From: CAYTEH01 sp964436765
Lineage (GTDB): Bacteria > Patescibacteriota > Gracilibacteria > Peribacterales > Peribacteraceae
DNA: 8,742 nt
Assembly (NCBI GenBank): GCA_964436765.1
Contig: CAYTEH010000038.1
Coordinates: forward strand, 1 to 8,742
Direction: 5' to 3'
Below the pieces are notes generated by a model. That model was given only the letters and a program-made list of their open reading frames with translations. It did no database searches and was not told the origin of the DNA. Position numbers and translations under genes: made by a program. Shown in pieces: positions 1-5,797 of the stretch. How positions within the stretch are numbered: the first letter of the stretch is position 1; each line of letters starts with the position of its first letter.

Positions 1-52
1 ATTTCCAATATTCGTCAAATTCCCGCTCCTTCCTAAAACCATCTTTTTCCGC

Positions 53-58
53 TATACT
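53..58 (+). promoter_or_regulatory. Candidate -10 box upstream of the GT5-like gene
   Basis: TATACT lies in an AT-richer stretch between the window start and the first gene and matches the bacterial -10 consensus at five of six positions. I see no convincing -35 hexamer 16-18 bases upstream. It would place transcription start near base 65 and leave a leader of about 33 bases before the GTG at 99. Its presence supports a separate short gene rather than the 3' part of a longer one. Confidence 0.4.
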
Positions 59-98
59 AAGAGGATACATAAATACCTACTTCGTTTCCTCAGTCCAA

Positions 99-677
99 GT
101 GCCCTCCCCCCAACACCCCGTCGTGCTCGAGCAGAAAGTGCAGCATAAAACGGCGCTGCAGCAGAAGTGCGGCTGGCCGAAGGAACCCAAGCGCCCGATG
201 CTCTGCCTGCCCGCAGGCATGAGCGAGGCACTCGGTGGTGCACTCTTCGAGGACCTGATCCCTGCGCTCCTGAGCCAACCGCTCGAGATTCTCGTGCTCG
301 GCAAAGGATCGGCGAAGTACGGCACGCTCTGCACGAAGCTCGCGAAGGAGCACAATCACCGCTTCCATATCGTCCCCGATACCGAGGAATCCATCACCCA
401 GATGTACGCCGCGTCCGACATGGCGCTCTTCGTGAGCAATGCCGTGCCGGAGGCGGAACTGCTGCGCTGCCTCAAGAGCGGCGTCGTACCGGTGTCGCCT
501 TCCCAGAAAATCCTGGACGATTACAACCCCGTGCAGGAGACCGGCAACGCGTTCGTCTACGAGGGTGCCGACGTCTGGCGCTGCTTTGCGGCGCTCGTCC
601 GCGCGATTGAAACGTACAAATTCCCCTTTGACTGGAAAACCATCCAACGTCATTGTCAGGAATCAGCTCATGCCTGA
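99..677 (+). CDS. Glycogen/starch synthase-like GT-B C-terminal half (solo, probably degenerate)
   Basis: The 192-residue product resembles the C-terminal Rossmann half of GT5 glycogen synthases. Residues 14-26 match the helix that opens this half, 63-70 (EILVLGKG) the nucleotide-binding strand and turn, 103-132 (YAASDMALFVSNAVPEAEL and following) the region that normally carries the EPCG acidic motif, and 149-160 the segment before the final helices. Full-length enzymes are about 470-490 residues, so the acceptor-binding N-terminal half is absent. The Glu expected in EPCG is replaced: the sequence reads AVPEA. It may therefore be inactive or have a binding role. The start is GTG with no Shine-Dalgarno. 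The frame stays open to the window edge, but residues encoded upstream of 99 do not look like GT5 and a -10 box lies there, so I prefer GTG at 99. Alternatively it is the tail of a longer gene. It converges on the membrane protein at 815-2362. Confidence 0.7.
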   Translation: MPSPQHPVVLEQKVQHKTALQQKCGWPKEPKRPMLCLPAGMSEALGGALFEDLIPALLSQPLEILVLGKGSAKYGTLCTKLAKEHNHRFHIVPDTEESITQMYAASDMALFVSNAVPEAELLRCLKSGVVPVSPSQKILDDYNPVQETGNAFVYEGADVWRCFAALVRAIETYKFPFDWKTIQRHCQESAHA

Positions 678-679
678 GG

Positions 680-723
680 TGTCACCCTGAGTAGCCCCGA
701 CGAAGGAGGGGCGTATCGAAGGG
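680..723. repeat. REP-like dispersed palindromic repeat, copy A
   Basis: This begins TGTCACCCTGAGTAG and ends TCGAAGGG, the pattern of the TGTCACCCTGAG...CGAAGGG repeats scattered in many environmental bacterial genomes. An internal hairpin pairs GCCCC (694-698) with GGGGC (708-712). It begins just after the stop codon of the GT5-like gene, in the gap between convergent genes. No open frame with coding character lies here. Family membership is from pattern recognition only. Confidence 0.6.
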
Positions 724-725
724 CA

Positions 726-770
726 CTGCCAGGAAAGTGTGGGCAATTGATGAATTTTGATTCCTGGCAG
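726..770. repeat. Perfect 10-bp inverted repeat between convergent genes
   Basis: CTGCCAGGAA at 726-735 is repeated as its exact reverse complement at 761-770, separated by 25 AT-rich bases. RNA from either strand could form this stem. There is no T-run after either arm, so it is a weak candidate for an intrinsic terminator. It sits between the two TGTCACC-type repeat copies and may be part of the same mobile unit. Confidence 0.55.
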
Positions 771-777
771 CTCCATT

Positions 778-805
778 TGTCACCCCGAGTAGAAATCTGC
801 AGGAT
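778..805. repeat. REP-like repeat, copy B
   Basis: TGTCACCCCGAGTAG at 778-792 matches TGTCACCCTGAGTAG at 680-694 in 14 of 15 positions. It is followed by AAATCTGCAGGATC, again typical of dispersed TGTCAC-type repeats (usual form GAAGGATC). It ends about ten bases before the stop codon of the minus-strand membrane protein, so the repeat fills most of the gap between the two genes. Confidence 0.5.
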
Positions 806-814
806 CGCAAGTAA

Positions 815-2362
815 TCACTTCGGATCGCGAACACTGAAGAAGACTGTTTTTGAATCTGCGCAAAGCAGTGACAGTGACGGAATTCTGCCAAGGTGCCAGA
901 AAAAATTCGCGCGCGTTTTTTTGTTTCGAAAAAGAAGCAGGTCGGACGGGACGGCGCGCATCACATCCTCTGCCCACGCATCGACATCAATGGCATCGAT
1001 ATCCTTCGCCTTCCAGGACCTGAGAAATTCATACACGCGGGGTGCGGCCGCTGTATCGGTAAATGCGGGGTCCATGCCTGTCGCATAGCGAACGCGTGGA
1101 TTCACTGCAATGAGAGGTGGGATCAGATCCCAGTCGACGTTGAACACTCTCATTCCATCTGGCAGCGCCCGGATACAGGAAAAAGCATCGAGAGAATTGC
1201 TTCTGTTCGCGCGCACCACGGTGTAGGCCATCACTGCCGATTCCAGCAACGCGACAAGGAGGAGGAACATCGCGCACCGGCGGGCGGGCCATTGCGTCGG
1301 CAGGAAAAGTGCGGCTGCCGCGGAGGGGGCGCGGGGAAAAAGGACTATCGTTCTTGCAATGGACGCAAGCAGAAGGGGCCACAGCAAATCAATTGTCCGC
1401 GACTTTGCGACAAAGGCCAGGAAGAAAACAGCCACGAGAGGGAACAGCAATGACAATTCCGATGCGAGCAGTGTGGCGACCCTCTCCTTGGACGACTGCG
1501 GACGAAGCAGGATGGGCAATAGCAGCACGCAGACGATGCCGATGCCGAGAATGACGTGCAGGGCGTTTTTGGAAAATCCGCTGTGCACCTCGGAACCATC
1601 CACCCCGCTGCCACTGAACGGAACGAGCGTGCCAAAGAAGCCCATCGCAAGATAGCGCAGATACTCCAGAGGCTGTGGATGTAACGCCAGTCCCGCCGAC
1701 GTGCCGGCAACGGACGCGCCCGCACAGAGAACGGAGGATGTCCGCTTGCTCCTCCAAAGCCATACGGATCCCACTCCTGCAATGAACAGCGGAAAAATGA
1801 AGAGTTGTGACAACAATGTGGCAAGTGCCAGCAGTACGAGAAGAACAAACCAACGCCGGCGCAGAACGGCCCAGACGACAAGTAGACACAGTGCCGTCAG
1901 CAGCGTGAACGGCCTGCCGAGGAGCTGCCGCATAAAGAACAGGCTGTCTCCAAAAAGGAGGAATACCATCATGAGCGCCTGGAAGCGCGGTGGCACCTCG
2001 AGTGCCGCAAGCAGCAGGCGGAAGGAAAGCAGGAGGCACGCAATGGATGCCAGCGCATAGAGCTTGACCGCGGCAACAGGACCAAACGGGGCGAGCGGGA
2101 CGTACAGTGCGTCCGCAAGAAACCAGGGATCGACGCCGGTGGCGCTGAAACTGCCGCTGTACATGAATTCCCGCCAGCCGTCAGTGCCAAGGATCCCTTT
2201 TTCCGTCATCAGCCTCCCCATGGAGTAGTGACGAATGCCGTCATCGAGCGCAATAACATTGGGCAGCGGACACAGAAAAGACCCGAGTACGACCAAAAGG
2301 CCGACGATCGTCATCCATGGCAACATCTGCTCAAGCAGCCGGCGACGCTGGACAGGATCCAT
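815..2362 (-). CDS. Polytopic GT-C-type membrane protein, putative glycosyltransferase
   Basis: The product is a 515-residue integral membrane protein. A first helix (about 14-33) leads into an extracytoplasmic loop with an Asp pair (ALDDGIRHY, D40-D41), the position where GT-C lipid-linked-sugar transferases carry acidic catalytic residues. About nine further hydrophobic segments follow up to residue 382. A soluble extracytoplasmic tail contains FNVDWDLIPPLIAVNP and RYATGMDPAF (about 407-434), a layout typical of predicted GT-C proteins in Patescibacteria. The donor and acceptor cannot be read from sequence. The frame is open to 2683, but the extension is Arg-rich, has no helix and overlaps the divergent neighbour. 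I chose ATG 2362 because a -10-like TAGGAT lies exactly seven bases upstream. ATG 2371 is the alternative (518 residues). The family call is moderate and the membrane protein itself is certain. Confidence 0.75.
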   Translation of the reverse strand: MDPVQRRRLLEQMLPWMTIVGLLVVLGSFLCPLPNVIALDDGIRHYSMGRLMTEKGILGTDGWREFMYSGSFSATGVDPWFLADALYVPLAPFGPVAAVKLYALASIACLLLSFRLLLAALEVPPRFQALMMVFLLFGDSLFFMRQLLGRPFTLLTALCLLVVWAVLRRRWFVLLVLLALATLLSQLFIFPLFIAGVGSVWLWRSKRTSSVLCAGASVAGTSAGLALHPQPLEYLRYLAMGFFGTLVPFSGSGVDGSEVHSGFSKNALHVILGIGIVCVLLLPILLRPQSSKERVATLLASELSLLFPLVAVFFLAFVAKSRTIDLLWPLLLASIARTIVLFPRAPSAAAALFLPTQWPARRCAMFLLLVALLESAVMAYTVVRANRSNSLDAFSCIRALPDGMRVFNVDWDLIPPLIAVNPRVRYATGMDPAFTDTAAAPRVYEFLRSWKAKDIDAIDVDAWAEDVMRAVPSDLLLFRNKKTRANFFWHLGRIPSLSLLCADSKTVFFSVRDPK

Positions 2363-2369
2363 CTCGACC

Positions 2370-2375
2370 ATCCTA
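2370..2375 (-). promoter_or_regulatory. Candidate -10 box of the minus-strand GT-C gene
   Basis: Read on the minus strand this is TAGGAT, four of six matches to TATAAT, followed by seven bases and then ATG at 2362. That spacing would put the first transcribed base at the start codon, giving a leaderless mRNA. The AGGA inside the box could instead act as a Shine-Dalgarno sequence eight bases from the ATG, if transcription starts further upstream. Confidence 0.35.
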
Positions 2376-2485
2376 CAACACGCGCCTGCTCCGGAAAACG
2401 AGGGACAGCGTTCAGGCGTCCGATGAAGACCCGCACATGGGCATCGATGCAGGCACATTGATGGACGGCAACGAAGGCTGCCCAG

Positions 2486-2494
2486 TGATATCAT
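2486..2494 (+). promoter_or_regulatory. Extended -10 promoter of the plus-strand GT-C gene
   Basis: TGATATCAT combines the TGn extension with TATCAT, five of six matches to the -10 consensus. Transcription would start near 2501-2502, so the ATG codons at 2493 and 2497 would lie in or just after the box and outside the mRNA. This matters for choosing the start of the downstream gene, whose frame has no ATG, GTG or TTG before 2744. Confidence 0.45.
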
Positions 2495-2500
2495 GCATGT

Positions 2501-3895
2501 ATCACGTCCCCGCACAGATTCTTCGGCTGGCAGGCTGCAGCCTGTATCTCTGTCGTCGCTTTCCTGCTCCGCTTTTTCATCGCGCGCCATGAGCTGTGGC
2601 TGGATGAAATACTCTCGCTCACGCTCGCCTCGACGCTCCGGTCCCCGCTCGGCGTCTTCACGCTTCATAGCGACAACAATCACTATCTCAATACGCTCTG
2701 GCTCTGGATCGCAGGACCCGGGCAGGCTGCAATCACCTACCGGTTGCCGGCGATTCTCGCCGGATTCGGCGCAACGGTTCTGCTCTGGCTGCGGGCTCCC
2801 AGGAGCAACTTCTTCGAACTGGCAGCCTCTGCGGCCGTCATCGGTCTCTCGTCGTTCCTCGTCACCCTCACATCCGATGCCCGCGGCTATGCCCCCATGC
2901 TGGTCTTCGGGCTGCTCTCATGGCTCTGCATGGAGCGCTTCCATGAATCGGGCAGGACGCGCGATGCGGCGCTGTTCTGGATCACCGCCGTCGCAGCATT
3001 CCTCTGCCAGCTGATCTTCATTGAAGGCTATCTGCTCCTGCTGTTCTGGTCGGCTCTGCGCGTCGGCGGAGGGCGGGCGCGGCAAGGGATCCGGGAATTC
3101 CTGCTGCTCCATACGGTGCCGCTCACGGCGCTCGCTGGGTTGTACCTGATCGATATCCGATCCATGCACGGGTACGGCAATCCCGGACCGGGACAACTGT
3201 GGGAATTGCTCGGGTTGGGCTCGATGATCGCAGGACTGCGCCCCGACTCGGTGCCGGGCATGCTCGCTGCGATCCTCGTCCTGGCGCTCCTGGGCGCGGC
3301 CTACCGGAGCGAACTACGGACATCACTGCGCAATCCCTGGACGCGCGTCGCGCTTGGAACGGGGGTGGCGGTCGCGGCGCTCAGCGCGCTCTTCCCGTCC
3401 GTGGTCGTCACCCGTTACCTGCTCCCCCTCTTCGTGCTCCTCCTGCTGCTCACAGCACATGCGCTCGCACGCCTGTGGCGCCGGGGAACAGCCGGCAAAA
3501 GCGCCGCAACTGCGTTCCTCATCGTCTGCATTGCCGGCAACGCGGCTGCGCTCTCGCAACGCGTCCGGTACGGGTGGGGATCGTATGCGCCCGCGCTGCA
3601 GTACATCCTGCGGCATGACCGGTCGGACGTCGTTGCCGTGGGAGGCAACCAGGAATTCCGGATCCAGGTTCTGCTGGAACACTATGCCTCCATGCTCGAT
3701 GGCGGCGGGCGCCTCCGGTTCGCTGCAGCCTCGGACGCGTCCGGCCCCGCCTGGCTCCTGATCGAAAAAACGGATCTGCACCTCACGGTGCCCGCGCGTA
3801 CCGTCACGCGCGACGACGGCACCTACGCCCTGGCTGCGGAGACGTACGAGAAAGGGGCGTACTGGGTGGTCTACCGAAAGACGAATGGAGACTAA
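2501..3895 (+). CDS. GT39/PMT-like (GT-C) membrane glycosyltransferase, start codon lost or non-canonical
   Basis: From 2501 the frame encodes 464 residues. The first helix (WQAAACISVVAFLLRFF) is followed by LWLDEILSL, with D35-E36 in the position of the DE motif of GT39/ArnT-type enzymes. Then come HSDNNHYLNTLW (56-67), a repeated pattern of hydrophobic helices to about residue 345, and a soluble tail. Such enzymes move sugars from a polyprenyl-phosphate carrier on the outer face of the membrane. The frame is closed by TGA at 2486, and between there and TTG 2744 it has no ATG, GTG or TTG. Starting at 2744 would remove the first helix and both motifs. Possible explanations are ATC at 2501 as start (or a mutated ATG), or one extra base in the CCCC run 2508-2511 joining ATG 2497 (MYHVP) to this frame. 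It is divergent from the other GT-C gene and convergent with tRNA-Lys. Confidence 0.75.
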   Translation: MTSPHRFFGWQAAACISVVAFLLRFFIARHELWLDEILSLTLASTLRSPLGVFTLHSDNNHYLNTLWLWIAGPGQAAITYRLPAILAGFGATVLLWLRAPRSNFFELAASAAVIGLSSFLVTLTSDARGYAPMLVFGLLSWLCMERFHESGRTRDAALFWITAVAAFLCQLIFIEGYLLLLFWSALRVGGGRARQGIREFLLLHTVPLTALAGLYLIDIRSMHGYGNPGPGQLWELLGLGSMIAGLRPDSVPGMLAAILVLALLGAAYRSELRTSLRNPWTRVALGTGVAVAALSALFPSVVVTRYLLPLFVLLLLLTAHALARLWRRGTAGKSAATAFLIVCIAGNAAALSQRVRYGWGSYAPALQYILRHDRSDVVAVGGNQEFRIQVLLEHYASMLDGGGRLRFAAASDASGPAWLLIEKTDLHLTVPARTVTRDDGTYALAAETYEKGAYWVVYRKTNGD

Positions 3896-3901
3896 TGTTG
3901 A

Positions 3902-3978
3902 TGGTGGGTCAGCTGGGATTTGAACCCAGGGCCAATTGCTTAAGAGGCAACTGCTCTACCGGACTGAGCTACTGACCC
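3902..3978 (-). tRNA. tRNA-Lys (anticodon CUU)
   Basis: The minus strand folds into a complete cloverleaf: acceptor GGGTCAG/CTGACCC, D stem GCTC/GAGC, anticodon stem GTTGC/GCAAT with loop CTCTTAA (anticodon CTT, Lys AAG codons), a five-base variable region, and T arm CTGGG/CCCAG with loop TTCAAAT. The discriminator is A and CCA is encoded (complement of 3902-3904). The total is 77 bases. It lies six bases after the stop codon of the convergent GT-C gene. A partial copy of its 5' end lies 75 bases upstream. Confidence 0.97.
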
Positions 3979-4026
3979 GATGAAGTGAGTGAACGGAATT
4001 GCCAATGGATCGAGCGGCTCTTGTTT

Positions 4027-4052
4027 CCTGACGCCGCGCGTGCGCGGCTGGG
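4027..4052. repeat. GC-rich palindromic element abutting the tRNA-Lys relic
   Basis: This 26-base segment starts CCTG and ends TGGG and contains the hairpin GCCGCG-CGTG-CGCGGC (4033-4048). It directly touches the breakpoint of the partial tRNA-Lys copy at 4053. The element interrupting the tRNA-Ile relic near the window end (8697-8728) also starts CCTG and ends TGGG. Shared ends suggest one family, but the cores differ, so this is tentative. Confidence 0.4.
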
Positions 4053-4071
4053 CGGATTGAGCTACTGACCC
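4053..4071 (-). pseudogene. Truncated tRNA-Lys 5' end (relic)
   Basis: Read on the minus strand, 4071-4053 equals the first 19 bases of tRNA-Lys (acceptor strand, D stem and start of the D loop) with one difference, A for G in the D loop. It has the same orientation as the intact gene and stops in the D loop, where a GC-rich palindrome begins. The anticodon and 3' half are missing, so it cannot make a tRNA. It lies between the candidate tRNA promoter and the intact gene and would be part of the precursor's 5' leader. Confidence 0.7.
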
Positions 4072-4095
4072 ACAACAAAGCACCAAAGCCGGGAT

Positions 4096-4123
4096 AGACT
4101 AGCAAAAAATACGGCGAATTCAA
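4096..4123 (-). promoter_or_regulatory. Candidate promoter for tRNA-Lys
   Basis: On the minus strand TTGAAT (4123-4118) and TAGTCT (4101-4096) are separated by 16 bases. The matches to the sigma-70 hexamers are partial. Transcription would start near 4089, about 18 bases before the relic 5' end at 4071. That is a normal leader length for a tRNA, suggesting this promoter once sat directly before the sequence that is now the relic. truB, 28 bases further upstream on the same strand, may also read through. Confidence 0.35.
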
Positions 4124-4150
4124 AGCTGAGAAATGCCGCCCTTCCACGAA

Positions 4151-5005
4151 TTAAAACACCTTCCTTGCATGCGCCGTCCCATCGGGCGCCGGCACCAGGA
4201 TCGCCACCGGCAACCCTTCGTGCCACGCGATGGTATCGGGCTCCACCTCGGCGTCGATATTGCGGCCGTGCCCGATCTCTTCCCAGTCGCTGTCTGTGAG
4301 CTCGCGTGACGGGCGGCCCTTGAGCACGTCCTTCAGCGGCAGCACGTCGGTCCATGTGGCGGCATCGGGCTTCACCGCATTCTCGACCGTCCACTCCCCC
4401 ACTTTCGTGCGACGCAGCGTTTCCAGGTAGCCGCCGCAGCGGAGCACGTCGCCCAGGTCGTTTGCGAGCGAGCGGATGTAGGTGCCCGACCCGCAGGCCA
4501 CTTTGAGTGTGAGATGAGGGTAGGTGTAGGAAAGTATTTTGCAGCTGTCGATCTGCACGATGCGCGGGGGAATGATCACCTCGCGTCCGGCGCGCGCCAT
4601 GTTGTACGCGCGCTCGCCCGCCACGTGCACGGCCGAGTGCGCCGGCGGCACCTGCTTGATCTTCCCGACAAAGCGGTCGGCTATCACGTTCTGCAGTTTG
4701 CTTTCGTCGGGAGGCGTCCAGCCCATCGCGATGTCGAAATGCTTGATGATCCCCTCGCCGTCGTAGGTAGTACTCACTTTGCCGAAGAGGACGGTGGCTT
4801 CGTATTCTTTGTGAAGCTCGGAGTAGAGCTGCACCACCTTGAGCGCCTTCTTCCCCACCGCGAGCACGAGCAGGCCCGTCGCGGCCGGGTCGAGCGTGCC
4901 CAGGTGACCGACGGAGCGTTCACTGAGGCGCTTACGCACCACCGCGACCGCGTCGTGGCTTGTGAAGCCCGCTGGTTTGTCGATGAGGAGAAAACCGTGT
5001 CGCAT
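4151..5005 (-). CDS. truB: tRNA pseudouridine(55) synthase TruB
   Basis: TruB converts U55 in the T loop of tRNAs to pseudouridine in the cytoplasm. The 284-residue product opens with HGFLLIDKPAGFTSHD, the standard TruB N-terminus. The catalytic motif GHLGTLDPAATGLL has its nucleophile at D39. KEYEATVLFG and the later SGTYIRSLANDLG motif are in the expected order. The last 60 or so residues form a short C-terminal region with no obvious full PUA domain. I chose ATG 5005 because the family begins there. A TTG at 5050 would add residues encoded by the hexamer repeat (FLTLTLFLTL), which are unlikely to be protein. There is no Shine-Dalgarno before the ATG. It is divergent from the membrane protein at 5139, and tRNA-Lys follows on the same strand. 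Confidence 0.95.
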   Translation of the reverse strand: MRHGFLLIDKPAGFTSHDAVAVVRKRLSERSVGHLGTLDPAATGLLVLAVGKKALKVVQLYSELHKEYEATVLFGKVSTTYDGEGIIKHFDIAMGWTPPDESKLQNVIADRFVGKIKQVPPAHSAVHVAGERAYNMARAGREVIIPPRIVQIDSCKILSYTYPHLTLKVACGSGTYIRSLANDLGDVLRCGGYLETLRRTKVGEWTVENAVKPDAATWTDVLPLKDVLKGRPSRELTDSDWEEIGHGRNIDAEVEPDTIAWHEGLPVAILVPAPDGTAHARKVF

Positions 5006-5010
5006 GCGAA

Positions 5011-5040
5011 GGGTTAGGAATAGGGTCAGGGTCAGGAACA
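5011..5040. repeat. Left hexamer array (GGGTTA-like, five units)
   Basis: On the plus strand five consecutive hexamers can be read in register: GGGTTA, GGAATA, GGGTCA, GGGTCA, GGAACA. They lie just upstream of the truB start codon at 5005 (five bases between). A second array of five units lies in inverted orientation at 5099-5128. A weak -10-like TATTCC for truB is embedded in it on the minus strand. Confidence 0.75.
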
Positions 5041-5044
5041 CAAA

Positions 5045-5070
5045 CTTCAAATGCTAGTGGCACTTTGAAG
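5045..5070. repeat. Hairpin at the centre of the divergent region
   Basis: CTTCAAA (5045-5051) and TTTGAAG (5064-5070) are exact reverse complements. TGC/GCA inside them extends the stem with one bulged base. It sits between the two inverted hexamer arrays, almost adjoining the left one. It has no T-run, so it is not an obvious terminator. It could be a regulator-binding site or part of a repeat unit that includes both arrays. Confidence 0.45.
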
Positions 5071-5098
5071 CAAAACCACCTTCGAGTAAATCCTTCAT

Positions 5099-5128
5099 CC
5101 CTAGCCCTAACCCTGATCCTAACCCTAT
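5099..5128. repeat. Right hexamer array (CCCTAA-like, five units)
   Basis: Five hexamers in register on the plus strand: CCCTAG, CCCTAA, CCCTGA, TCCTAA, CCCTAT. They mirror the left array at 5011-5040 with 58 bases between. The last unit runs into the perfect -10 box TATAAT of the next gene, so the array occupies the place where a -35 element would be expected. Confidence 0.75.
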
Positions 5129-5131
5129 AAT
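5126..5131 (+). promoter_or_regulatory. Consensus -10 box with a leaderless start
   Basis: TATAAT matches the -10 consensus perfectly and is followed by seven bases (CGTCTCC) and then the ATG at 5139. Transcription starting at the usual distance would begin at or next to the A of the start codon. There is no Shine-Dalgarno and no -35 hexamer, because the upstream DNA is the hexamer array. Confidence 0.6.
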
Positions 5132-5138
5132 CGTCTCC

Positions 5139-5693
5139 ATGAACCTGACGCTCACGTGGGACCTCTTCATCATCGTGTTCTTTGCGATCGTCGTGACGTA
5201 CACGTTCATCATCGGGAAGAAGGAGTCGGTCAAGATCATCATTTCCTGCTACATCGCCATTGTGGCGGTGCAGGGGCTGGGGAACGTTCTCTGGAGACTG
5301 AATGACTTTTCGCAGTACGCACTGGGCCTCGTGGGGCTTACCATGAGCATGCAGATCCTCTCGTGGGTGAAGCTCGTGCTCTTCATCGCCTTCGTCGTGT
5401 TCCTCGCCGTCCGGGCCGGATTCGACATCGCCTACAGCCGGGAAATTCCCTCGGTGATCAGCGCGTGCATCACCGGCCTGCTCGGCTTCGCGACCTCGGG
5501 GCTGCTGCTCTCGACTGTGCTCACGTACGTCTCGGGCGTGCCGATGCTCGACCCCTCGCTCGCCAAAACCGCTGCGCTCTCGCCGATCGTTCAACAAAGT
5601 CAGTTGATGCAGCTGATGATCCTCAATCAGGATCTCTGGTTCGCATTCCCGGCACTCGCGCTCATCGGCGTCGGGTTCGTGAACAATAAATAG
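5139..5693 (+). CDS. Polytopic membrane protein of unknown function (CvpA-like layout)
   Basis: The product has 184 residues and is mostly hydrophobic. Segments at about 7-25, 32-50, 75-93, 105-128 and 166-181 could span the membrane. A short basic loop (GKKES, 26-30) follows the first helix. The general layout, several helices beginning at the N-terminus and a basic loop after helix 1, resembles CvpA-type proteins, but I see no motif that fixes a family or reaction. It starts seven bases after a perfect -10 box. It lies 104 bases before the pilin gene on the same strand, so it could be functionally linked to the pilin or its export. That link is inferred only from position. Confidence 0.8.
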   Translation: MNLTLTWDLFIIVFFAIVVTYTFIIGKKESVKIIISCYIAIVAVQGLGNVLWRLNDFSQYALGLVGLTMSMQILSWVKLVLFIAFVVFLAVRAGFDIAYSREIPSVISACITGLLGFATSGLLLSTVLTYVSGVPMLDPSLAKTAALSPIVQQSQLMQLMILNQDLWFAFPALALIGVGFVNNK

Positions 5694-5745
5694 AAAGTAA
5701 CGTACTGCTGCGGCGGTCAAGCCATTCGCCACTGCGCAAACTTGC

Positions 5746-5751
5746 TACGAT
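5746..5751 (+). promoter_or_regulatory. Candidate pilin promoter flanked by TGCGCAA repeats
   Basis: TACGAT is a four-of-six -10 match 46 bases before the pilin ATG. The heptamer TGCGCAA occurs at 5733-5739 and 5751-5757, 18 bases apart, on either side of and touching this box. A second direct repeat, ACAACGTTA, occurs at 5770-5778 and 5801-5809, the latter inside the first codons. These could be operator half-sites, but no regulator is identified. The leader next to the ATG is pyrimidine-rich, without a Shine-Dalgarno. Confidence 0.3.
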
Positions 5752-5797
5752 GCGCAATAGTGCTGTACAACAACGTTAATTTTTCCCCATTCTTTTC

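Noticed and set aside
90..653. Long minus-strand open frame opposite the GT5-like gene
   Set aside because: It is the antisense shadow of a gene with recognisable GT5 character. Its product is Arg/Glu/His-rich with no motif.
900..925. A-run, CGCGCG and T-run resembling a terminator
   Set aside because: It lies inside the coding end of the minus-strand GT-C protein (KKTRANFFWHLG), about 85 bases before the stop. The stem is poor.
2486..2488. UGA read as glycine to extend the GT39-like gene upstream
   Set aside because: Other genes here end at TGA in the right place (prs, the GT5-like gene, the minus GT-C gene), and the upstream codons show no helix or motif.
2363..2683. N-terminal extension of the minus-strand GT-C protein up to 2683
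   Set aside because: The extra residues are charged, Arg-rich and Cys-containing without a helix, and they overlap the coding start of the divergent gene. A promoter-like box lies just before 2362.
2493..3014. Plus-strand frame starting at ATG 2493
   Set aside because: The product is Ser/Arg-rich nonsense, while the other plus frame carries the DE motif and helices. Only its ATG is of interest as a possible original start.
4514..5017. Plus-strand frame opposite truB
   Set aside because: It is the antisense shadow of truB, with His/Arg-rich composition and no motif.
5011..5128. Eukaryotic telomere contamination or a CRISPR array
   Set aside because: The hexamers are degenerate and few, inverted around a centre, and flanked directly by bacterial genes. 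There are no spacer-repeat units.
4932..5732. Long minus-strand frame opposite the membrane protein
   Set aside because: It is highly charged (Asp/Arg/His/Glu), opposes a real hydrophobic protein and crosses the hexamer arrays.
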